From positions 1-7,891 of the forward strand of contig DGGS01000129.1 in the NCBI GenBank assembly GCA_002392325.1: 7,891 bases of DNA, written 5' to 3'. Under the pieces are notes generated by a model. The model did no database searches. It was not told where the DNA came from and saw only the letters and a program-made list of their open reading frames with translations. The position numbers and the translations under genes were made by a program. This stretch comes from Bacteroidales bacterium UBA3868 (GTDB taxonomy: Bacteria; Bacteroidota; Bacteroidia; Bacteroidales; WCHB1-69). Of this stretch, positions 1 through 6,314 are shown piece by piece; the first letter of the stretch is position 1, and each line of letters opens with the position of its first letter.

Positions 1-1308
1 GAACTGACCTCCGCATTTGTGGCGTTCTTGCGCCAGGGCACGGAAGCGCATCGTCTCACCATTGTGGTGGGGCGCGACGCGCGCGTTTCGGGCGACATGG
101 TGAGCCGTCTGGTGTGCGGCACCCTGCAAGGCATGGGCGCCAATGTCATCGACACCGGACTCTCCACCACGCCGACCACCGAGATGGCGGTGCTGCACCA
201 CCATGCCGATGGCGGCGTCATCATCACCGCCTCGCACAACCCCATGCACTGGAACGCGCTCAAACTGCTCAACGCCAAGGGCGAGTTCATCTCCGGCGAG
301 GACGGAAAACTGTTGCAGGAGATTGCCGCCAACCGCGACTTCAACTTTGCCGAAGTCAACGAACTCGGGAAATACACCTATTACGAAAATGCCATCCAAG
401 ACCATATCGACGCCATCTTGAGACTGCCGCTGGTGGACAAGGAAGCCATCGCGCAAGCCGATTTTTCCGTCATCCTGGATGTCGTCAACTCCACAGGCGC
501 ATTGGCGCTGCCCCCACTGCTGAACCAGCTAGGCGTGCGCAAAGTGACCGTGCTCAACGGGGAACCGAACGGCATCTTCGCCCACAATCCGGAGCCCATT
601 CCGGAGCATCTGTACGGCATCTCCGAAGCCATGCGCAAAGGCAACTTCCATGTGGGTTTTGTGGTGGATCCTGATGTGGACCGTTTGGCCATCGTGAAAC
701 CCGACGGCGAGATGTTTGGTGAGGAATACACGCTGGTGGCCGTGGCCGACTATGTGCTGCAGCACACGCCCGGCAACACTGTTTCCAACCTCTCCTCCAC
801 CCGCGCGCTGCGTGATGTGAGCCGGAAGTTCGGCGTGGAATACAACGCCGCTGCCGTGGGCGAGGTGAATGTGGTAGAAAAGATGATGGAGACCAACGCT
901 GTCATCGGCGGCGAGGGCAACGGAGGTGTCATTTATCCCGAACTGCACTACGGCCGCGACGCGCTCGTAGGCATCGCTCTCTTCCTCTCCTATATGGCCA
1001 CCTCCGGCAAAGACTGCATCGAGCTCCGCTCGTCCTACCCCGATTATTACATCTCCAAGAATAAAATCGAACTTACCAACAACATTAATATTCCGGAACT
1101 GCTGAAAACCATTGCCGAGAAATACGCCCAGTATGAGGTGAACACCATCGACGGCGTGAAGATCGACTTCGCCGACAGCTGGGTGCATGTGCGCAGTTCC
1201 AACACCGAGCCCATCCTCCGCATCTACGCCGAAGCCATGACCGACAGCATGGCCGACAACATCGCGAAGAAAATCATGATGGACATCCGGGAAATGATTA
1301 AAGACTGA
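1..1308 (+). CDS. glmM: Phosphoglucosamine mutase, 5' end missing
   Basis: The enzyme interconverts glucosamine-6-phosphate and glucosamine-1-phosphate in the cytoplasm, on the route to UDP-GlcNAc for peptidoglycan and lipopolysaccharide. The reading frame is open to base 1, so the GTG at 19 is an internal Val codon and not the start; about 435 residues are present and roughly 25-30 N-terminal residues are missing compared with a usual length near 460. The four hallmarks of the alpha-D-phosphohexomutase family are visible in order: the phosphoserine loop TASHNP (Ser codon 232-234), the metal-binding DPDVDR (667-684), the sugar-binding GEGNGG (910-927) and the phosphate-binding RSSNTEP (1192-1212). 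The WNALK stretch after the serine loop and the GGEGNGGVIYP form fit phosphoglucosamine mutases of Bacteroidota and archaea better than phosphomannomutase/phosphoglucomutase, but a phosphomannomutase role cannot be excluded from sequence alone. The next gene begins 11 bases after the TGA stop, suggesting cotranscription. Confidence 0.87.
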   Translation, partial: ELTSAFVAFLRQGTEAHRLTIVVGRDARVSGDMVSRLVCGTLQGMGANVIDTGLSTTPTTEMAVLHHHADGGVIITASHNPMHWNALKLLNAKGEFISGEDGKLLQEIAANRDFNFAEVNELGKYTYYENAIQDHIDAILRLPLVDKEAIAQADFSVILDVVNSTGALALPPLLNQLGVRKVTVLNGEPNGIFAHNPEPIPEHLYGISEAMRKGNFHVGFVVDPDVDRLAIVKPDGEMFGEEYTLVAVADYVLQHTPGNTVSNLSSTRALRDVSRKFGVEYNAAAVGEVNVVEKMMETNAVIGGEGNGGVIYPELHYGRDALVGIALFLSYMATSGKDCIELRSSYPDYYISKNKIELTNNINIPELLKTIAEKYAQYEVNTIDGVKIDFADSWVHVRSSNTEPILRIYAEAMTDSMADNIAKKIMMDIREMIKD

Positions 1309-1319
1309 AAATATTGATT

Positions 1320-2675
1320 ATGAGAAGATTTTGGTGCTTATTAGGATTGTTTTTCGTGTATGCCGGCATGCTTCATGCCCAAAGTACCTTTCCCGCAGGC
1401 ACGCCTTGCGTGAAAAAGTATAACATCAAAGTCCAAACCACCTCCGAGTATCCAAAACTCTACATTCAAGGATTTTACGGAAGCGATTATTACCTGGTGG
1501 ACAGCGCTGTGGTGAAGAACGGCACCGCCGTGTTCAAGAAGAGCAAATGCGAATTGCCCTGCGGTGTTTATCTTCTGGCCATTTTCGACGAGTCACACAC
1601 CTTCACACACATCATCGGCGAGTTCATCATCAACCAGAACGCCAAGCTCCTGATACGGCATACGCAGCACACCGACAGCGCCAGCGGCTATGTGGTCAAC
1701 GACCTTGACATTGCAGGTTCCCCCGACAACGACATCCTCTACGCCTTCCGCAACCGACTGATGACCGTATATACGCCCAATGTGCGCGAAGTGTGCGAGG
1801 AGTATCTCAAGACCACCCCGGAGAGTTTCGCTGCCAAATACATCATGGCCGCCTACGGCACCTACCAGATGCCAGGCGACACGCCTGAAGGTGACCTGCT
1901 CAAAAAACGTCAGATGATGGACGACTTCGACTTCTCGGAGCCCCGCCTGCTGCACACCCCCGTCATGACCCCATACCTGATTCAGCAATGGGTATTGCGC
2001 GAGGACGACACCGACACGATCATCGCCTCCATGGATGACATTCTGAAACGATGCTCCAACCCGACAGTCCGGAACTACTTTCTTCTCAAATTCTTCTCCA
2101 TGATGGACATGCACGACCCTGTCTATGACCCTGTGCTTGTCCACCTGTACGACAACTACGGGCACGAGTGGATTGAGAAGGGCCGCGAAGGCGCCATCAA
2201 ACGCAAGATTGAAGGTTTGCGCAAGGTCATCGCAGGCGCCAAAATCCCGGAGCTCATCTCGCACGACATTGACAGCATGCCCCACTCCACCAACGACATC
2301 AAAGCCAAATACACCGTCGTATGGTTCTGGGACCCCGACTGTGACCACTGCCAGGAAATGACACCAGTTTTGCACCAAATGTATCAGGAGCATGCGGAAG
2401 ATTATGATTTTGAGGTATTTGCCGTTGAGGTAAACGACGACTACGACCGCTGGAGGAAATTCTCCGACGAGCACAACCTCTGGGACTGGATCAACCTCAG
2501 CACCTCCATGGGCGAACAAAACCTGGATTTCATCGAATATTTTGACATTCTGACCACACCCGTGATTATTTTGGTGGACAATTCCAACTATCACACAATA
2601 ATTGCACGCCAGATTTCGTTATCCGAACTGCAAAAATTCTTCGAAAATGAGGCAGGACAGATGAAAGTGAGGTAA
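1320..2675 (+). CDS. Secreted thioredoxin-like protein, DUF4369/DUF5106/TlpA-type (CDHC active site)
   Basis: Predicted exported thiol-disulfide oxidoreductase of 451 residues. I chose ATG 1320 because it gives a clean Sec signal peptide: MRR, a hydrophobic core, then cleavage near HA-Q at residues 20-21; a TTG two codons upstream (1314) would add only Met-Ile. Residues about 32-115 look like a DUF4369 beta domain (VDSAVVKNGTAVFKK). Residues about 125-280 look like the helical DUF5106 region (LLHTPVMTPYLIQQW, then DDILKRC). Residues about 310-445 are a thioredoxin fold with CDHC (C341, C344; 2340-2351) and the cis-proline loop TTPV (P414). No lipobox is evident, so a soluble periplasmic protein or one held by partners is most likely. 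The family is common in Bacteroidales and its substrates are mostly unknown. It lies 11 bases after glmM and is a divergent paralogue of the gene at 2801. The domain calls are from recognition, not a search. Confidence 0.82.
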   Translation: MRRFWCLLGLFFVYAGMLHAQSTFPAGTPCVKKYNIKVQTTSEYPKLYIQGFYGSDYYLVDSAVVKNGTAVFKKSKCELPCGVYLLAIFDESHTFTHIIGEFIINQNAKLLIRHTQHTDSASGYVVNDLDIAGSPDNDILYAFRNRLMTVYTPNVREVCEEYLKTTPESFAAKYIMAAYGTYQMPGDTPEGDLLKKRQMMDDFDFSEPRLLHTPVMTPYLIQQWVLREDDTDTIIASMDDILKRCSNPTVRNYFLLKFFSMMDMHDPVYDPVLVHLYDNYGHEWIEKGREGAIKRKIEGLRKVIAGAKIPELISHDIDSMPHSTNDIKAKYTVVWFWDPDCDHCQEMTPVLHQMYQEHAEDYDFEVFAVEVNDDYDRWRKFSDEHNLWDWINLSTSMGEQNLDFIEYFDILTTPVIILVDNSNYHTIIARQISLSELQKFFENEAGQMKVR

Positions 2676-2800
2676 AAGAGATGAATTGGGCAAATGTGAC
2701 AGTCGGATATATTATAATGACTCATCCAAATTCGCATAGATTCGCGTAGATTCTTGTAATTCGCGGACAGAGCAACGACAAAAATAAAACAACATTTATA
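2676..2800. other. Intergenic gap between the two thioredoxin-like genes
   Basis: This is the longest gap in the window (125 bases) and is more A/T-rich than the flanking genes. It holds a short tandem repeat (2730-2766, listed separately) and an A-rich leader just before ATG 2801, which is typical of Bacteroidota genes that lack a Shine-Dalgarno sequence. I see no strong terminator hairpin after the stop at 2673-2675 and no clear match to the Bacteroidota -33/-7 promoter consensus (TTTG and TAnnTTTG). The gap is large enough to hold a promoter for the downstream genes, but the sequence does not prove one. Confidence 0.6.
2730..2766. repeat. Short tandem repeat, four units of about 10 bases
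   Basis: Four near-identical units follow one another: ATTCGCATAG (2730-2739), ATTCGCGTAG (2740-2749), ATTCTTGTA (2750-2758) and ATTCGCGG (2759-2766). The first two differ at one base; the third and fourth are degenerate or shortened. The period is close to one helical turn. From memory, similar ATTCGCG/ATTCGTG-rich runs recur between genes in many Bacteroidales genomes, where the reverse strand is often miscalled as a short protein containing RITRIY; here the reverse strand does read ITRIYANLCEF. This could be a copy of a dispersed intergenic repeat or a phased protein-binding site. The function is unknown. Confidence 0.6.
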
Positions 2801-4315
2801 ATGACAAGACGCTTTTTACTATTGTGCATTCTGGCCGTTTTCCTCTGCGGGAACATCTCCGCGCAAAAAGGGAAAAGCAGCGCTTCGGGCCAGCAGAAAG
2901 GCCACGAGATTGTATTCAACATCAAGGATTCCAAAGACAAACTGGTCTATCTGGTCATCCATTACAATGAGAAACTGATCCTGAAGGACTCCACCACTCC
3001 GGTGGCTCCAGGCAAGTTCGTGTTCAAGGGCAGCGACCGTTACGATGACGGCCTATACTCCCTGGTTTCCGGCGACAAGAAACTCTATCTGAACTTCATC
3101 ATTGACCGCAACCAGCACTTCGAGTACAATCTGGACACCACCTCCAATGTGGACCATTTCAGCGTCAAAAACACACCTGAGAACGAGGAGATGCTGAAGT
3201 TCCAACGCAAAACCGCCAGTGCCCAGAAATTAGCGAACGAGTGGTCAAAGAAATTCAAGGAGTTTGACGCTGCAGGCAACAAGGACAGCGCTGACTACTA
3301 CAAAAACAAACTGAGCACCATCAACGATGAGATGCTGGACTTCATCCATCAGGAAATCATCGACAAGCATCCCGACTATCTGTTCTCCAAAATGCAGAAA
3401 TCATACATGCAGATTGAGGTCCCCGAATTCAAAAAAGAGAACGGCGATCCCGATTACGAAAAGCAGGCCGCCTATTACCGCACCCATTATTGGGACAATT
3501 TCGATTTGGCTGACCACCGCTTCATCTACATTCCCTCCTTTGATCCCAAATTGAAGGACTACTTCACCAAACTGCTCTACCATCAGGAGGCCGACACCAT
3601 CAACAAATATATTGATATGTTTTTGGCCAAGACCGAGAAAGACACCTTCATGTTCCACTATTGCGTGGACTGGCTTTCTTACCAGTTTGAGACCAGCAAG
3701 GTGGTGGGTCACGACGCTGTGTTCTGCCATGTGGCCAAGACCAACCAACTGGCCGGAAAATGTTATTGGATGGATGAGGATCTGATTTCCAAATACGAGA
3801 AACGAATCAAACGCCTGGAACCGACCCTGATTGGAAAGATTGCACCGGAACTGATCATCCCCGACACCAATCTTTATGAAGACGCCCGCCTTTGGAAATC
3901 CTCGTATCGTATGCACAAGCCCTACACCATACTCTGGTTCTATGACCCCAACTGCCCCACCTGCAAGAAGGAATCCAAAGCCCTGCGGCAGGTGTATGAC
4001 TCACTCGAGGTTATCGGCAAACGTAATTTTGATGTGTATGCCATCGGCAACGACGATACTATCGATGCTTGGAAGAAATATGTGAAGGAGAACAACTACC
4101 CCTGGACCAATGTGGGTGGCAACAAAGGCAACATAGACTATCTGGACTATTTCGGCATTTACGAAATCGGCAATCCCGCCATGTACATCATGGACAACAA
4201 AGACCACAAAATCATTTTGAACAAACGTATCGAAATGAACAATCTGCCGCAGTTTTTTGAGGAATACGAGAAGGTGGAACGCGCCAAGGCGGAACGCGCC
4301 GCCAGCCAAGAGTGA
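2801..4315 (+). CDS. Secreted thioredoxin-like protein, DUF4369/DUF5106/TlpA-type (CPTC active site)
   Basis: Predicted exported oxidoreductase of 504 residues. The ATG start gives a good signal peptide: MTRR, a hydrophobic core, then cleavage near ISA-Q at residues 21-22. Residues about 36-125 resemble DUF4369 (LVYLVIHYNEKLILKDS, then GKFVFKG). Residues about 130-190 are charged and helical with coiled-coil character. Residues about 190-320 continue the DUF5106-like part. Residues about 340-490 form a thioredoxin fold with WFYDPNCPTC (C385 and C388; 3953-3964) and a cis-proline loop GNPAMYI (P459). It shares architecture and the WF.DP.C..C active-site setting with the gene at 1320 but is longer and has a different CXXC dipeptide. 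The highly charged C-terminus carries a 15-base tandem duplication (4271-4300). Cys16 in the signal core lacks a lipobox setting, so a lipoprotein is less likely. The redox substrate is unknown. Confidence 0.82.
   Translation: MTRRFLLLCILAVFLCGNISAQKGKSSASGQQKGHEIVFNIKDSKDKLVYLVIHYNEKLILKDSTTPVAPGKFVFKGSDRYDDGLYSLVSGDKKLYLNFIIDRNQHFEYNLDTTSNVDHFSVKNTPENEEMLKFQRKTASAQKLANEWSKKFKEFDAAGNKDSADYYKNKLSTINDEMLDFIHQEIIDKHPDYLFSKMQKSYMQIEVPEFKKENGDPDYEKQAAYYRTHYWDNFDLADHRFIYIPSFDPKLKDYFTKLLYHQEADTINKYIDMFLAKTEKDTFMFHYCVDWLSYQFETSKVVGHDAVFCHVAKTNQLAGKCYWMDEDLISKYEKRIKRLEPTLIGKIAPELIIPDTNLYEDARLWKSSYRMHKPYTILWFYDPNCPTCKKESKALRQVYDSLEVIGKRNFDVYAIGNDDTIDAWKKYVKENNYPWTNVGGNKGNIDYLDYFGIYEIGNPAMYIMDNKDHKIILNKRIEMNNLPQFFEEYEKVERAKAERAASQE
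4271..4300 (+). repeat. 15-base tandem duplication in a coding tail
   Basis: AAGGTGGAACGCGCC (4271-4285) is followed directly by AAGGCGGAACGCGCC (4286-4300), differing at one base. In frame it encodes KVERA then KAERA in the charged C-terminal tail of the preceding thioredoxin-like protein. It keeps the frame, so it could arise and vary in length by replication slippage without breaking the gene. The tail lies beyond the recognisable thioredoxin fold. Confidence 0.85.
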
Positions 4316-4348
4316 TCATATTATTAACAATTATAATTTTACTTTACA

Positions 4349-5614
4349 ATGAAGGATATTTTCGAAAGAATCAAAGAATCATCCGGTGGTCCGATCGGAC
4401 AATACCGTGAAAAAATCGACGGTTATTTCGCATTTCCGAAACTGGAAGGCGAACTCGGACCTCACATGCGCTTCAACGGCAAGGATGTGCTCTGCTGGAG
4501 TATCAACAACTATCTCGGTCTTGCCAACCATCCCGAGATCCGCAAAGCGGATGCGGAAGGCGCCGCCCGCTGGGGCATGGCTTACCCGATGGGCAGCCGT
4601 ATGATGACCGGCCAAACCGCTCTTCACGAGCAACTGGAACGCGAACTCGCTGAGTTTGAGCACAAAGAGGCCGCTTTCGAATTCAACTTCGGTTATCAGG
4701 GCATCCTGTCCACCATCGACTCTCTGGTGTGCCGCCACGATGTCATCGTATATGATGCTGAGGCCCACGCCTGCCTGCTTGACGGTATCCGCCTGCACAT
4801 CGGCAAGAAGTTCAAATTCCGCCACAACGATATCAAGGACTGTGAGCGAATCCTCGGCAACGCCTGCAAAATCGCCGAAGAACAAGGCGGTGGCGTGCTG
4901 CTCATTACAGAAGGCGTGTTCGGCATGACCGGCGCACTCGGCATCTTGGACCAGATTGCCGCCCTCAAGAAGAAATATCCGTTCCGTATCCTCATTGACG
5001 ACGCCCATGGTTTCGGCGTTATGGGCCCTCACGGACGAGGCACCTCCGAGCACTTCGGCGTGATGGACGACATCGATGTCTATATCGGCGCTTACGCCAA
5101 GTCTATGGCCACCATCGGCGGTTTTGTCGCCTCCGAAAAAGGCATCATCAATTTCCTGCGCTATAATATGCGCTCACAGATGTACGCCAAGTCACTCCCG
5201 ATGCCCATCGTGGTCGGCTGCTTGAAGCGTCTCGAAATCATCCGCAGTGAAGAAGGCGACAAGCTCAGAGCACATCTTTGGGAAGTTACCCGCGCGTTGC
5301 AGAAAGGCTTCCGCGACCTCGGTTACGAAATCGGACCGGCAGAGGCCTGCGTTACTCCGGTGCACTTGTATTGTGGCGTTGACCAAGCCGCCAACATCGC
5401 CGTTGACCTCCGCGAGAACTACAACATCTTCTGCTCCATCGTCACCTACCCTGTCATTCCTCCGGGAATGCTCATCTTCCGCGTCATCCCCACCGCCGCG
5501 CACAGCATGGAGGACGTGGAGCGCACCTTGGACGCTTTCCGCGACATCAAGGAGCGTTTGGCCAAAGGCGACTACGACAAACCGATGCCCGACATGGCCT
5601 TAATCAAGCAATAA
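4349..5614 (+). CDS. PLP-dependent alpha-oxoamine synthase family enzyme (substrate unassigned)
   Basis: A 421-residue cytoplasmic enzyme of fold-type I PLP enzymes, in the family that condenses an amino acid with an acyl thioester and releases CO2 (KBL, BioF, HemA, serine palmitoyltransferase, cysteate acyltransferase). Visible family residues are His140 in AEAHAC (expected to stack on PLP), Asp217 and His220 in DDAHGFG, Lys251 in AYAKSMATIGG (Schiff base) and Arg378 in IFRVIPTAAHS (expected to bind the substrate carboxylate). GPHGRGTSEHFG is also typical of the family. The N-terminus (KDIFERIKESSGGPIGQY) and the GSRMMTG motif match a conserved Bacteroidota subgroup that, as I recall it, differs from the main Bacteroides/Porphyromonas serine palmitoyltransferase of about 395 residues. 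No biotin genes are adjacent, so BioF is not favoured. The start codon follows an A/T-rich leader; the HAD gene starts 2 bases after the stop. Confidence 0.85.
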   Translation: MKDIFERIKESSGGPIGQYREKIDGYFAFPKLEGELGPHMRFNGKDVLCWSINNYLGLANHPEIRKADAEGAARWGMAYPMGSRMMTGQTALHEQLERELAEFEHKEAAFEFNFGYQGILSTIDSLVCRHDVIVYDAEAHACLLDGIRLHIGKKFKFRHNDIKDCERILGNACKIAEEQGGGVLLITEGVFGMTGALGILDQIAALKKKYPFRILIDDAHGFGVMGPHGRGTSEHFGVMDDIDVYIGAYAKSMATIGGFVASEKGIINFLRYNMRSQMYAKSLPMPIVVGCLKRLEIIRSEEGDKLRAHLWEVTRALQKGFRDLGYEIGPAEACVTPVHLYCGVDQAANIAVDLRENYNIFCSIVTYPVIPPGMLIFRVIPTAAHSMEDVERTLDAFRDIKERLAKGDYDKPMPDMALIKQ

Positions 5615-5616
5615 CA

Positions 5617-6258
5617 ATGATAAAAAATATCATCTTCGACTTCGGGGGTGTTCTGTATCGCATTCGGTATCAGAACATCCCCGAAGCATTTGCACGATGC
5701 GGCATTCCGCACTTCGAGGAAATCTACAGCAAGCAGCACCAGAATGATGTGATGGACCAGTACGAAGAAGGGCTGATCAGCACAGAGGAATTCCGCCAAT
5801 ACATACGCTCGCTGGCATCCCGCCCCATCACCGACCAGGAGATTGACGACTGCTGGAACGCCATCCTGCTGGGTTTCCCGAAAGAGCATGAGCAAATGCT
5901 GGAGAAAGTGAGCCAGCACTACAACCTGTATCTGTTCAGCAACACGAACCAACTGAACTATGAGGAATTTCGGGCCGACATGCGCGCACAGTTTGGCTAC
6001 GACCTTTTCGACCGCTATTTCAAGCGATGCTATTTCTCGCAGCTCATGCACATCCGGAAACCGAAAGCGGAGGGGTTCAATAAAATATTGGAGGATAATC
6101 ATTTAAATCCAAAGGAGACGCTGTTCATTGACGACTCGCCGCAGCACCTCGCAGGCGCGCGGGCATGCGGACTGCACGCCCTGCACCTGCAAGACGGCAT
6201 GGATGTGACAGAATTGTTTGGGGAGGACGGGAGGTTTAATTGTGGCCAAACACTCTAA
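5617..6258 (+). CDS. HAD-superfamily hydrolase, YihX/HAD-IA-like
   Basis: A 213-residue cytoplasmic phosphatase-like protein. Motif I is DFGGVLY with nucleophile Asp8; motif II is Ser108 in LFSNTN; motif III is Lys148 in IRKPK; motif IV is Asp172-Asp173 in FIDDSPQH. A helical cap sits between motifs I and II (about residues 15-90), as in the C1-cap HAD-IA group. The residue two after the nucleophile is Gly10 instead of the usual acid-base Asp; the same DxG form occurs in the YihX-like branch (E. coli YihX dephosphorylates glucose-1-phosphate), so the protein need not be inactive. The ATG lies 2 bases after the stop of the oxoamine synthase gene, so the two are almost surely cotranscribed and may be translationally coupled. 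The substrate cannot be read from the sequence; a sugar phosphate or a lipid-pathway intermediate are both possible. Confidence 0.86.
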   Translation: MIKNIIFDFGGVLYRIRYQNIPEAFARCGIPHFEEIYSKQHQNDVMDQYEEGLISTEEFRQYIRSLASRPITDQEIDDCWNAILLGFPKEHEQMLEKVSQHYNLYLFSNTNQLNYEEFRADMRAQFGYDLFDRYFKRCYFSQLMHIRKPKAEGFNKILEDNHLNPKETLFIDDSPQHLAGARACGLHALHLQDGMDVTELFGEDGRFNCGQTL

Positions 6259-6265
6259 CACAAAA

Positions 6266-6289
6266 AAAGGGGCTTTGCAAAGCCCCTTT
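6266..6289. terminator. Bidirectional intrinsic terminator (perfect palindrome)
   Basis: A perfect 24-base palindrome lies between two convergent genes, centred between bases 6277 and 6278. As RNA it can form a 10-bp stem (AAAGGGGCTT with AAGCCCCTTT) around a TGCA loop. On the + strand it starts 8 bases after the HAD stop and is followed by a short T-rich run (TTTACTATTT). On the - strand it is followed by a run of seven T residues (complement of 6262-6268), the stronger signal, and lies 26 bases beyond the receptor stop. It fits a shared terminator for both transcription units. Confidence 0.88.
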
Positions 6290-6314
6290 ACTATTTAATC
6301 CATAAAATGTTTCT

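Noticed and set aside
19..21. GTG as the start codon of the glmM gene
   Set aside because: The frame is open to base 1 and the encoded segment begins inside domain I, so the true start lies outside the window.
529..1188. Open frame of 219 codons on the - strand opposite glmM
   Set aside because: It is a shadow of the GlmM-like frame with no recognisable motif.
1314..1316. TTG as the start codon of the first thioredoxin-like gene
   Set aside because: ATG at 1320 gives a better signal peptide and a common start codon; the TTG adds only two residues.
1593..2594. Long open frame of 333 codons on the - strand opposite the first thioredoxin-like gene
   Set aside because: It lies wholly within a well-supported gene, its translation is Val/His/Gly-rich without domains or signal, and it is explained by codon bias of the + strand gene.
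2713..2718. TATAAT resembling an E. coli -10 box
   Set aside because: The best -35-like sequence (TTGGGC at 2686-2691) is 21 bases away, and Bacteroidota housekeeping promoters use a different consensus.
2701..2722. Possible hairpin AGTC...GACT after the first thioredoxin-like gene as a terminator
   Set aside because: Only four base pairs with a mismatched interior and no T run; too weak.
2846..2848. Cys16 of the second thioredoxin-like protein as a lipoprotein cysteine
   Set aside because: The preceding residues are not a lipobox, and a normal signal peptidase I site follows at residues 19-22.
2722..2940. 72-codon - strand frame covering the intergenic repeat and the start of the second thioredoxin-like gene
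   Set aside because: Its hydrophobic part is the antisense of the signal peptide and its tail is the translated repeat; it looks like the kind of false protein often called over such repeats.
4334..4341. TAATTTTA resembling the Bacteroidota -7 element TAnnTTTG upstream of the oxoamine synthase gene
   Set aside because: It sits so close to the ATG at 4349 that the transcript would be nearly leaderless, it lacks the final G, and no -33 TTTG was found.
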